Shown: positions 1-7,289 of the stretch, piece after piece | How the letters are laid out: every line of letters starts with the position of its first letter | Position numbering within the stretch: the first letter of the stretch is position 1 | Origin: DATKNA01 sp963755755 | GTDB taxonomy: Bacteria; Actinomycetota; Actinomycetes; Actinomycetales; Kineosporiaceae | Length of the DNA stretch: 64,000 bases | Direction: 5' to 3' | NCBI GenBank assembly: GCA_963755755.1 | Contig: CAVWLJ010000017.1 | Span: forward strand, 145,744 to 209,743 | Notes under the pieces: model-generated | What the model was told of the DNA's origin: nothing | The model's database searches: none | What the model saw: the letters and a program-made list of their open reading frames with translations, nothing else | Program-made: the position numbers and the translations under genes

Positions 1-1
1 G

Positions 2-721
2 CTCGTGCTGGGCAGCATCGACGACTTCGACCTCTGGGGCGCGTGGGACGACCACCAGCGGAAGCTGTGGACGACCGCCCTCGAACACCTGCACGCCGCG
101 GCTCCTCGCGGGGTGCGCGGAGCGGCGACCAACGCGCTCACCGCCGTCCGGACCACGACGGCGCTGACGGCGCAGGCGAAGAAGCAGCCCGCGCCGCAGG
201 GCTACCCGAAGGACAGCGAGCTGGGCACCGCGCTGCACGACGTCGTCCGGCTGGTCAAGGCCGGGGTCGGGCTGCAGGTGGCCTGCGTCGACTTCGGCGA
301 CTGGGACATGCACTCCGACATGGGCGACGCCGACTCGGGGCGGCTGCACGACCACCTCGACGAGCTGGCCCGTTGCCTGGCCGCGTTCGCTGCCGAGCTG
401 GGCCCGCTGCTCGACGCCGTCACCCTCGTCACGCTGTCGGAGTTCGGCCGGCGGGCGGGCGAGAACGGCTCGGGCGGAGCCGACCACGGTCACGGCAACG
501 CGGTGCTGCTGCTCGGCGGAGGCGTCGTCGGCGGGCAGGTGCACGGCCACTGGCCGGGCCTGGCGGACGCCGACCTCGTCGACGGCGACCTCGCCGGCGC
601 GACCGACTACCGGCAGATCCTCGCCGAGGTCCTCGCGCGTCGCTGTGGTCTGGCGTCGCCCGCGTCCGTCTTCCCGGGGCTGGTGCCCGCGCCGCTCGGC
701 GTCGTCCGGGCCCGCGCCTGA
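2..721 (+). CDS. DUF1501 family protein, C-terminal part (5' end outside window)
   Basis: The frame is already open at base 2, so the gene starts before the window and only about 239 C-terminal residues are visible. They carry the landmarks of DUF1501 proteins: DWDMHSDMG, then LSEFGRR followed by GADHGHG, and a late GHWPGL and TDYR segment before a short tail. Family members are usually exported by the Tat route and resemble the sulfatase/phosphatase fold, but no reaction is proven. The signal peptide, if present, lies upstream and cannot be checked. A DUF1800 partner is the common neighbour and would also lie upstream. The family call is firm; the function is open. Confidence 0.82.
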   Translation, partial: LVLGSIDDFDLWGAWDDHQRKLWTTALEHLHAAAPRGVRGAATNALTAVRTTTALTAQAKKQPAPQGYPKDSELGTALHDVVRLVKAGVGLQVACVDFGDWDMHSDMGDADSGRLHDHLDELARCLAAFAAELGPLLDAVTLVTLSEFGRRAGENGSGGADHGHGNAVLLLGGGVVGGQVHGHWPGLADADLVDGDLAGATDYRQILAEVLARRCGLASPASVFPGLVPAPLGVVRARA

Positions 722-751
722 GCACCTGCCCGGCGCCGGGACAATGGGGCG

Positions 752-1123
752 GTGCCTCCCCGTCGCCGCACCGATCCGGACGTCGGACGTGCCGCCGTCC
801 GCGCCTGGGCCGCCGACCCCGGCGGTGTGCCGCGCCCGACGCTGGCGACGGCCGTGCGGTGGTCGCTCGAGGAGCTCGCGGACCGCTCGCCGGGGCACGC
901 CACCGAGGTGCGGGTGCCGCCGTTCGGGGCGGTGCAGTGCATCGAGGGGCCGCGGCACACCCGGGGGACGCCCCCGAACGTCGTCGAGACGGACGGCGCC
1001 ACCTGGCTCGGCCTCGTCACCGGCCGGCTGGGCTGGGACGACGCCGTCGGCACGGGCCGGGTCCGGGCCAGCGGCTCTCGAGCGGACCTGTCGGCGCTGC
1101 TCCCGTTAGCGTTGGTGCCATGA
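752..1123 (+). CDS. sterol carrier family protein
   Basis: A 123-residue soluble protein with no signal peptide or membrane segment. The body (about residues 30-115), with EVRVPPFGAVQCIEG and ending in RVRASGSRADLSALLPL, matches the small actinobacterial sterol-carrier-like family commonly found just before purF. The fold is SCP2-like and is expected to bind a hydrophobic ligand, but the ligand is unknown. The GTG start is 30 bases after the preceding stop, and the stop codon overlaps the next ATG by four bases, so the two are probably translated together. The assignment rests on sequence resemblance and on position next to purF. Confidence 0.75.
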   Translation: MPPRRRTDPDVGRAAVRAWAADPGGVPRPTLATAVRWSLEELADRSPGHATEVRVPPFGAVQCIEGPRHTRGTPPNVVETDGATWLGLVTGRLGWDDAVGTGRVRASGSRADLSALLPLALVP

Positions 1124-1404
1124 GCGAGGAGGACCCCGGCGCGGCGACGCCGCCCGGACAGCCGGACCTGCCCCCCGGGGCGGTCCGGGTGCACCTGCGG
1201 CGCGCGCCCCGGTATCGCGCGTTCGTGCTCGCGGGGGCGATCCTCGGACTCGTGGCCGGCGCGGTGACGTCGATCGTGCTCGGCGGCGGCGACGCACCCT
1301 TCTCGCCGACCACGGTCACCGGCTACGTCGGTGCGATCGGCCTGCTCGTCGGCGGACTCGTCGGGGCCGCCGTCGCCGTCCTCGTGGAGCGCCCCCGCCG
1401 CTGA
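1120..1404 (+). CDS. small membrane protein with two transmembrane segments
   Basis: A 94-residue protein that begins in an ATGA overlap with the sterol-carrier gene. A polar, proline-rich N-terminus of about 35 residues is followed by two hydrophobic stretches, near residues 37-55 (FVLAGAILGLVAGAVTSIVL) and 68-88, and a basic tail ending VERPRR. This predicts an inner-membrane protein with both ends in the cytoplasm. Similar small proteins sit in this position before purF in related actinomycetes; no function is known. The reading frame is good because it lies between a coupled start and a clean stop. Confidence 0.7.
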   Translation: MSEEDPGAATPPGQPDLPPGAVRVHLRRAPRYRAFVLAGAILGLVAGAVTSIVLGGGDAPFSPTTVTGYVGAIGLLVGGLVGAAVAVLVERPRR

Positions 1405-1418
1405 CCGCCCCTTCCCAT

Positions 1419-1504
1419 CGCGCTGATCTATGCACGTCCCGGCGATCATGCACGTCCCGGCGGGACGCGTCCGCGGCGCCGCCGGGAAACACATGATCAG
1501 CGCA
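1419..1504. repeat. intergenic element: direct repeat inside an inverted repeat, upstream of purF
   Basis: The gap before purF holds two copies of ATGCACGTCCCGGCG, at 1430-1444 and 1448-1462. They are flanked by the inverted pair GCGCTGATC (1420-1428) and GATCAGCGC (1495-1503). The arrangement looks like a small dispersed palindromic element rather than a plain promoter. It ends about 24 bases before the purF start, so it could form a hairpin in the purF leader. Whether it recurs in the genome cannot be seen here. Confidence 0.55.
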
Positions 1505-1526
1505 GGGGGTATGGGAGACTGGAGAT

Positions 1527-3078
1527 GTGGCTCGCGGTGACGGACGGCTGACGCACGACGTACTCCCGGGCGAGAAGGGGCCGCAGGACGCCTGCGGCGT
1601 CTTCGGGGTGTGGGCCCCCGGCGAGGAGGTCGCGAAGCTCACCTACTTCGGCCTCTACGCCCTGCAGCATCGCGGGCAGGAGTCCGCGGGCATCGCGGTC
1701 AGCAACGGCGACAAGATCCTGGTCTACAAGGACATGGGCCTGGTCGCGCAGGTCTTCGACGAGAGCGCGCTGCAGTCGCTGCAGGGCTCGATCGCCGTGG
1801 GGCACACCCGGTACTCGACGACCGGCGGCTCCACCTGGCAGAACGCGCAGCCGACGCTCGGTGGCACCGCCGGCGGCACCGTCGCCCTCGCGCACAACGG
1901 CAACCTCGTCAACACCGCCGAGCTGAGCCGCCTGATCGTGGAGCGGAACGGCGATCGGGCCCTCGGCGAGCTGGCGCGCGGCAACACGACGGACACCGCG
2001 CTCGTCACGGCGCTCCTCGAAGGCTCGCCGGACCGCACCCTCGAGGCGACCGCCCTCGAGGTGCTGCCGCACCTGCGTGGGGCCTTCAGCTTCGTCTTCA
2101 TGGACGAGCACACGCTCTACGCGGCGCGGGACGAGCGCGGCATCCGCCCGCTCGTGCTCGGCCGGCTCGACCGCGGCTGGGTCGTCGCCAGCGAGACCGC
2201 CGCCCTCGACATCGTCGGCGCCGCGGTCGTCCGTGAGGTCGAGCCCGGCGAGCTGATCGCCATCGACGCCTCAGGCCTGCGCTCCTCGCGGTTCGCGGCC
2301 GCGCACCCGACGGGGTGCGTCTTCGAGTACGTCTACCTCGCCCGGCCCGACACCACGATCGCCGGCCGCCCCGTGCACGCCGCCCGGGTCGAGATGGGCC
2401 GCCGCCTCGCCGCGGAACACCCGGTGGACGCCGACCTCGTCGATCCCCGTGCCCGAGAGCGGGACGCCGGCGGCGGTCGGCTACGCGCAGGCCTCGGGCA
2501 TCCCGTACGGGCAGGGCCTGGTGAAGAACGCCTACGTCGGCCGGACCTTCATCCAGCCGAGCCAGACCATCCGCCAGCTCGGGATCCGGCTCAAGCTCAA
2601 CCCGCTGCGCGAGGTCATCCGCGGCCAGCGGCTCGTCGTCGTCGACGACTCGATCGTGCGCGGGAACACCCAGCGCGCGCTGGTCCGGATGCTGCGTGAG
2701 GCGGGCGCGGCCGAGGTGCACGTGCGGATCTCCAGCCCGCCGGTGACGTGGCCGTGCTTCTACGGCATCGACTTCGCGACCCGCGCCGAACTCATCGCGA
2801 CCGGCCTCGACGTCGACGACGTCCGCGCCAGCATCGGCGCGGACTCGCTGGGCTACGTCTCGCTCGAGAACATGATCGAGGCGACCCGGCAGCCGCGTGA
2901 GCGCCTGTGCACGGCGTGCTTCACCGGCAGCTATCCGGTGCCGCTGCCCGACGCCGACCTCCTCGGCAAGCACTCCCTGGAGCTGGTGGCCGACGTCCGG
3001 AACGAGGCCCCCGCCGACGTGGACGGCGTGCGCGTCGGCCTCTCCGTCGGCGGCGAGGGCGCGCTGCTGCGTCCCTGA
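1527..3078 (+). CDS. purF: amidophosphoribosyltransferase PurF, with one frameshift
   Basis: Catalyses the first step of purine synthesis, moving the amide nitrogen of glutamine onto PRPP. The GTG start gives a short propeptide, and Cys23 in DACGVFGVW is the N-terminal nucleophile after cleavage. The glutaminase half (residues 23 to about 250) is followed by the phosphoribosyltransferase half, with VVVDDSIVRGNT as the PRPP loop and C-terminal cysteines for the Fe-S cluster. The frame changes near 2442: DADLV continues as IPVPESGTPAAVGYAQ one frame over, explained by one extra G (GTC-G-ATC). Apart from this the length is normal. purM lies one gene downstream. A single-base error in an essential gene is far more likely to be a sequencing fault than inactivation. 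Confidence 0.93.
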
Positions 3079-3084
3079 CCCTTC

Positions 3085-3921
3085 GTGGCGCTCGGCCTCC
3101 TCGCGGCCCTGGTCACCACGGTGACGTACGGGCTGGCCACCGTGCTGCAGTCCGTCGGGACGCGGCGGCTGGCCGTCGCGCCGGTCGACCCGCGGCTGCT
3201 GCTGCGGATGGCCCGGTCACTGCCCTACCTCGCCGGTCTCGCGCTCGACGGCGTCGGGTTCGTCGCCTCGCTGCTGGCGCTGCGGGTGCTGCCCCTGTTC
3301 CTCGTGCAGTCCGCGGTGGCCGCGAGCATCGGCGTCACCGCGCTCGGTGCACGGATCTGGCTCGGAGCCCGGCTGAGCCGGCGTGAGCAGGTCGACCTGG
3401 TCGTCCTGGCCGGAGGACTGCTCCTGCTCGCGCTCAGCGCGCAGGCGGAGGGAGCCTCGCCGCTGTCCCGTGCGGGCCAGTGGCTCGTGCTCGCGCTGGC
3501 CCTGCTCGTGGCGGTCCTGGCCGCCGCGATCGCTCGCGCCCCCGGTGGCCCTGCCGCGACGGCACTCGCCGCCGCGGCCGGGCTGGGCTTCGCCGGCGTC
3601 GGCGTCGCGTCCCGCGCGATCGATCTCGGGCCGCCCTGGTGGCCGGTGCTCGGCGAGCCACTGCTCTGGGCCCTCGCCGTGGCGGGGCTCGTCGCCATGA
3701 CGTGCCTCGCCGCGGCGCTGCAGCGCGGCCGGGTCACGGTCGTGGCGGGGGTCACGCTCGCGGTGGAGACGGTGCTGCCGGCCGTCGTCGGCTTCCTCTG
3801 GCTCGGGGACCGCACGCGCCCGGGGTTCCTGCCCGTGGCCGTGCTCGGACTGTTGCTGACGCTCGTCGGCGGGATCGGTCTCGCCCGGCATGCCGAGCCG
3901 GAGATCGTCGCCGCACCGTAG
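3085..3921 (+). CDS. DMT/EamA-like multi-spanning membrane protein
   Basis: A 278-residue, very hydrophobic protein with about nine or ten transmembrane stretches from residue 1 to 268, arranged as two similar halves like EamA-type transporters. The first helix starts directly at the GTG start (MALGLLAALVTTVTYGLATV). A short tail (HAEPEIVAAP) is cytoplasmic. It sits 6 bases after purF and 11 before purM, so it is probably cotranscribed with purine synthesis genes, but nothing shows a purine substrate. Proteins of this type between purF and purM are common in Pseudonocardiaceae. The substrate is unknown. Confidence 0.75.
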   Translation: MALGLLAALVTTVTYGLATVLQSVGTRRLAVAPVDPRLLLRMARSLPYLAGLALDGVGFVASLLALRVLPLFLVQSAVAASIGVTALGARIWLGARLSRREQVDLVVLAGGLLLLALSAQAEGASPLSRAGQWLVLALALLVAVLAAAIARAPGGPAATALAAAAGLGFAGVGVASRAIDLGPPWWPVLGEPLLWALAVAGLVAMTCLAAALQRGRVTVVAGVTLAVETVLPAVVGFLWLGDRTRPGFLPVAVLGLLLTLVGGIGLARHAEPEIVAAP

Positions 3922-3932
3922 GCTCCCCCTTC

Positions 3933-5040
3933 GTGGAACCCCTCACGTACGCGGAGGCCGGGGTCGACGTCGAGGCCGGCGACCGTGCCGTCGAGCTCAT
4001 GAAGGCGGCGGTCGCGCGCACGCACGGGCGCGAGGTGCTGGGCGGCGTCGGCGGCTTCGCCGGTCTCTACGACCTCTCGGCCTTCAAGGACTACCGGCGC
4101 CCCCTGCTCGCGGGCTCGACGGACGGGGTCGGGACGAAGGTGGCCGTCGCCCGCGCGCTGGACAAGCACGACACGATCGGCCTCGACCTCGTCGCCATGG
4201 TGGTGGACGACGTGGTGGTGTGCGGCGCGAAGCCGCTCGTCATGACCGACTACATCGCCTGCGGCCGGGTCGTGCCGGAGCGGATCGCGGCGATCGTGGC
4301 CGGGATCGCCGCGGGGTGCGAGCTCGCGGGCTGCGCCCTGGTCGGCGGCGAGACCGCGGAGCACCCCGGTCTGCTCGAACCGGACGAGTACGACGTGGCG
4401 GGTGCGGCCTTCGGCGTGGTGGAGGCCGAGGACGTGCTCGGCGCGGACCGGGTGCGCGCGGGCGACGCCGTGATCGCACTGGCGTCCAGCGGGCTGCACG
4501 CGAACGGCTACTCGCTGGTCCGGCGGGTCTTCGGCCGGGCCGGCTGGGGGTACGAGCGGTACGTCGAGGAGCTCGGCCGCACGCTCGGTGAGGAGCTGCT
4601 CGAACCGACCCGGATCTACACGGCGGACGTCCTCGCCCTGGTCGCGGCCCTCGATCCGGACCTGCACGCCGTCGCCCACGTCACCGGCGGCGGCCTCGCC
4701 GCCAACCTCGCCCGGGTGCTGCCCGCCGGCGTCCACGCCGTCGTCGACCGGGGTACCTGGCGACCCGGAGCGGTGTTCGACCTCGTGGCCCGGCTCGGGG
4801 CGGTGCCCCGCGCCGACCTCGAGCGGACGCTGAACCTCGGCGTCGGCATGGTGGCGGTCACGGACGCCGGCCGCGCGGTGGAGGCGGTCGAGCTGCTCGT
4901 CGCGCGCGGCGTCCCGGCGTGGGTGCTCGGGACGATCGCGGAGGGGCCGCCGCCCGCGGACGCGACCCACGTCGTGCAGGGCGCGAAGGGCGTGCGCGGG
5001 CGGAGCGGTCGTCACCGTCGGGGAGCACGGTCCCGCCTGA
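3933..5040 (+). CDS. purM: phosphoribosylformylglycinamidine cyclo-ligase PurM, frameshift near the end
   Basis: Closes the imidazole ring of AIR in purine synthesis (AIR synthetase). The GTG start gives MEPLTYAEAGVDVEAGDRAV. Family motifs are clear: STDGVGTKVAVA, DVVVCGAKPL, LVGGETAEHPG and the C-terminal VTGGGLAANL. Near 4998-5000 the frame changes: one G too many in the GGG run sends the frame into nonsense, while the neighbouring frame reads GGAVVTVGEHGPA and stops at 5040, the normal family end. The uncorrected frame would run on to 5228, across the downstream DUF3073 gene on the other strand. The pathway and neighbours (purF) agree. Confidence 0.92.
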
Positions 5041-5053
5041 ACCGCGGGCACGA

Positions 5054-5093
5054 GAAAGGGACCTCACGGCGCCGTCGCAGCGAGGCCCCTTCT
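5054..5093. terminator. hairpin between convergent purM and DUF3073 genes
   Basis: An imperfect inverted repeat with arms AAAGGGACCTC and GAGGCCCCTT lies 14 bases after the purM stop and before the end of the convergent DUF3073 gene. It could end transcription from both sides. There is no long T run, as usual for high-GC actinomycete terminators. The call rests on arm pairing and position only. Confidence 0.5.
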
Positions 5094-5126
5094 GCTCGTC
5101 GACCGTCCGTCGTCAGGACGGCCGGG

Positions 5127-5330
5127 TCATCTGCCGCCCTGACTGGTCGGCCAGTCGGCGTACTCCTCGTCCGCGTCGTCGTCCGCGTCCGCAGAGCCGT
5201 CGACACCGACGTAGGGTTCCCCGCCTGAGGCGAGTTCCCGCTGGAGGGCGTCGTAGTCGGTGTTCGGGCTGAAGTACTTCAGCTCCCGAGCCACCTTGGT
5301 CTGCTTGGCCTTCTGCCGGCCGCGCCCCAT
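5127..5330 (-). CDS. DUF3073 family small protein
   Basis: A 67-residue cytoplasmic protein that begins MGRGRQKAKQTKVARELKY, the invariant start of the DUF3073 family. A basic N-terminal half is followed by an acidic middle and tail (DGSADADDDADEEYADW). The ATG at 5330 is preceded by a strong GAGGGGG ribosome site, so it is preferred to an upstream in-frame start at 5471. The family is conserved across actinobacteria next to purM; its function is unknown. The charge pattern suggests a nucleic-acid or ribosome partner, which is inference only. Confidence 0.9.
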   Translation of the reverse strand: MGRGRQKAKQTKVARELKYFSPNTDYDALQRELASGGEPYVGVDGSADADDDADEEYADWPTSQGGR

Positions 5331-5470
5331 GGCGTCGACCCCCTCATACGTCGATCCGGGGCAGGCGCCAACGGCGGGGCCCCGGATTTTGGTCATCCGT
5401 CTCTCGTGCAAGCAACGGTACAACGTCTGCGGCCGTCGAGGCATCCCGGCCGCCAAGGTGGCACACACCA

Positions 5471-5519
5471 CACCGGGGCCGGCGCCGGGTGGAAGCCGCT
5501 CCCGGCGCCGGCCCCGGTG
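5471..5519 (-). terminator. perfect 19-bp hairpin after the amino-acid dehydrogenase gene
   Basis: Arms at 5471-5489 and 5501-5519 pair perfectly over 19 bases around an 11-base loop (TGGAAGCCGCT). It starts four bases beyond the stop of the minus-strand dehydrogenase gene, where a factor-independent terminator would be expected. No T-rich tract follows, which is common in this GC range. Confidence 0.8.
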
Positions 5520-5522
5520 GCG

Positions 5523-6674
5523 TCAGCGCAGGTGGATCCGGGAGAGTCCGCCGATCTCGCGCATCCTGCGCTCGGCCAGCCGGTCCGCGGCCGCGGCGGG
5601 CGTGTCGCCGTGGTCGGCCGCCGCCCGCAGGACGGCGAGGGTGGTGTCGTAGATCCGCTCGGTCCGCGCGCGTGCGCGCTCGAAGGAGAACCCGTGCAGC
5701 TCGTCGGCCACCTGGATCACTCCGCCCGCGTTGACGCAGTAGTCCGGGCAGTAGAGGACGTCGCGGGAGGCCAGCAGGTCGGCGACCTCCGCGGTGGCGA
5801 GCTGGTTGTTCGCCCCGCCGCAGACGAGGCCCGCGCGCAGGGTCCGTACGACCTCCGGCGTCAGGGCGTGACCGAGCGCGCAGGGCGCGTACACGTCGAG
5901 CTCCTCGCCCACGAGCACGTCCGTCGAGTCGACCGCCCGGACGCCGGGGTGCTCGGCGAGTACGCGCGAGACCGCGGCGTCGTCCACGTCGGTGACGACG
6001 ACGCGGGCGCCGGCTCCGAGCAGCAGCGGCACGAGGTGCCGGCCCACCTTGCCGACCCCGCTGACGCCGACGGTCCGTCCGCCGAGGTCCGCGGATCCCC
6101 AGCGGACGAGCGCGCCGGCACGCATGCCGTGGAACACGCCGAGCGCGGTCAGCACGGACGAGTCGCCGGCGCCGCCCGCGGCCTCGCTCCGGCCGGTCAC
6201 CCAGCGGCTCTCCCGGGCGACGACGTCCATGTCCTCCACGTACGTGCCGACGTCGCAGGCCGTGACGTAGCGCCCGTTCAGCGACTCCACGAAGCGCCCG
6301 TACGCCCGCAGCAGCGCCTCGGTCTTGTCGCGCCGCGGGTCACCGACGACGACCGCCTTGCCGCCGCCGTGATCGAGCCCCGCGAGGGCGTTCTTGTACG
6401 CCATCGCGCGGGAGAGGTCGAGGACGTCGTCGACGGCGGCGCCGAAGGTGGGGTAGGGGCGGAACCTCGTGCCGCCGAGGCCGGGGCCGAGGGCGGTCGA
6501 GTACAGGGCGATCACGGCGCGCAGGCCGGTCTCGGCGTCGTGGCAGAAGACCACCTGCTCGTGTCCGTGCGCGAGGACGGCGTCGAGGTCGCCGGTCGCC
6601 GTCGAGGTCGTCCCGTTCGTGGCGGGAGCCGTGGTCGGGATCCCCGAGGGGCCGGGGAGCGTCGAGGAGGTCAT
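5523..6674 (-). CDS. Glu/Leu/Phe/Val dehydrogenase (leucine or valine dehydrogenase type)
   Basis: NAD-dependent oxidative deamination of branched-chain amino acids to 2-oxo acids, feeding BCAA catabolism or branched fatty-acid starters. The N-terminal catalytic domain shows GPGLGGTRFRPY and the lysine in LDHGGGKAVV; the Rossmann part has GVSGVGKVGRHL, and ALGHALT and CGGANNQLA follow in family order. I chose the ATG at 6674, because the 17 residues before it do not look coding. No strong ribosome site precedes it. The enzyme faces away from bldC, with which it is often neighbour in actinomycetes. Leucine versus valine preference cannot be told from sequence alone. Confidence 0.88.
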   Translation of the reverse strand: MTSSTLPGPSGIPTTAPATNGTTSTATGDLDAVLAHGHEQVVFCHDAETGLRAVIALYSTALGPGLGGTRFRPYPTFGAAVDDVLDLSRAMAYKNALAGLDHGGGKAVVVGDPRRDKTEALLRAYGRFVESLNGRYVTACDVGTYVEDMDVVARESRWVTGRSEAAGGAGDSSVLTALGVFHGMRAGALVRWGSADLGGRTVGVSGVGKVGRHLVPLLLGAGARVVVTDVDDAAVSRVLAEHPGVRAVDSTDVLVGEELDVYAPCALGHALTPEVVRTLRAGLVCGGANNQLATAEVADLLASRDVLYCPDYCVNAGGVIQVADELHGFSFERARARTERIYDTTLAVLRAAADHGDTPAAAADRLAERRMREIGGLSRIHLR

Positions 6675-6902
6675 GCTCGGACGATAGAAGAACCGGGCGC
6701 GGAGGAAACCCGACGGATCGGGCATGCCGGGACGGAACAGAACGATGCGGTCCGGCGTTCAGCGGGGTGAACGGCACAACCCCCGCAAGAGGTCCGGACT
6801 AGGTCGTCCTTCGTCTCAACGGGCGATCGTCGGTCTTTCCGGTTCCCGTCGATGCCTCCGACAGGGCACGATGTCCCTAGTCGGGGTATCCGCCCCGTTC
6901 AT

Positions 6903-6907
6903 GGAGG
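6903..6907 (+). promoter_or_regulatory. ribosome binding site that fixes the bldC start
   Basis: GGAGG lies directly against an ATG at 6908 but 6 bases before a second in-frame ATG at 6914. Normal spacing favours the second, which shortens BldC by two residues to begin MTTRSPDAAEP. Confidence 0.6.
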
Positions 6908-6913
6908 ATGACA

Positions 6914-7126
6914 ATGACCACCCGATCGCCCGACGCGGCAGAGCCCCTGCTCACCCCGGCCGAGGTTGCGGCCCTCTTCCGCGTCGACCCCAAGACGGTC
7001 ACGCGGTGGGCCAAGGCGGGCAAACTGTCCTCGATCCGCACTCTCGGCGGCCACCGCCGTTACCGGGAGTCCGAGGTCCGTGCGCTGCTCGCCGGTATCC
7101 CGCACCAGCGGTCCGAGCAGGACTGA
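6914..7126 (+). CDS. bldC: developmental transcriptional regulator BldC
   Basis: A 70-residue MerR-like winged-helix DNA-binding protein without an effector domain. The core is nearly invariant in actinomycetes: LLTPAEVAALFRVDPKTV, then WAKAGKLSSIRTLGGHRRYRE. In Streptomyces BldC binds cooperatively to direct repeats and delays entry into development; the DNA-contact residues of the recognition helix and the wing are all present here. It stands alone between the divergent dehydrogenase gene and a terminator, as it does in related genomes. Identification is firm; the regulon in this organism is unknown. Confidence 0.96.
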   Translation: MTTRSPDAAEPLLTPAEVAALFRVDPKTVTRWAKAGKLSSIRTLGGHRRYRESEVRALLAGIPHQRSEQD

Positions 7127-7246
7127 CGCCTCGGCGGCCGGTGCCGCCACAGCGTCACGACGTGCCCGCCGGTGATCCCGGCGAGGTGCCACGTCCACCA
7201 CGCCGCCCCTCCGGGCCGGTCAACCGCAGCTCCCCTGACGCTGCGA

Positions 7247-7276
7247 CGCCGCCCCGGTCGGGGCGGCGCTCTTTGT
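7247..7276 (+). terminator. bldC terminator
   Basis: Stem CGCCGCCCC / GGGGCGGCG (7247-7255 and 7260-7268) with a four-base loop, followed by CTCTTTGT. It is about 120 bases after bldC and just before the convergent LOV gene, so it fits as a factor-independent terminator. Confidence 0.75.
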
Positions 7277-7289
7277 GCCCGATGCGCCC

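Noticed and set aside
2442..3078. Programmed frameshift in purF
   Set aside because: No slippery heptamer or stimulatory structure seen, and similar one-base breaks occur in many unrelated genes.
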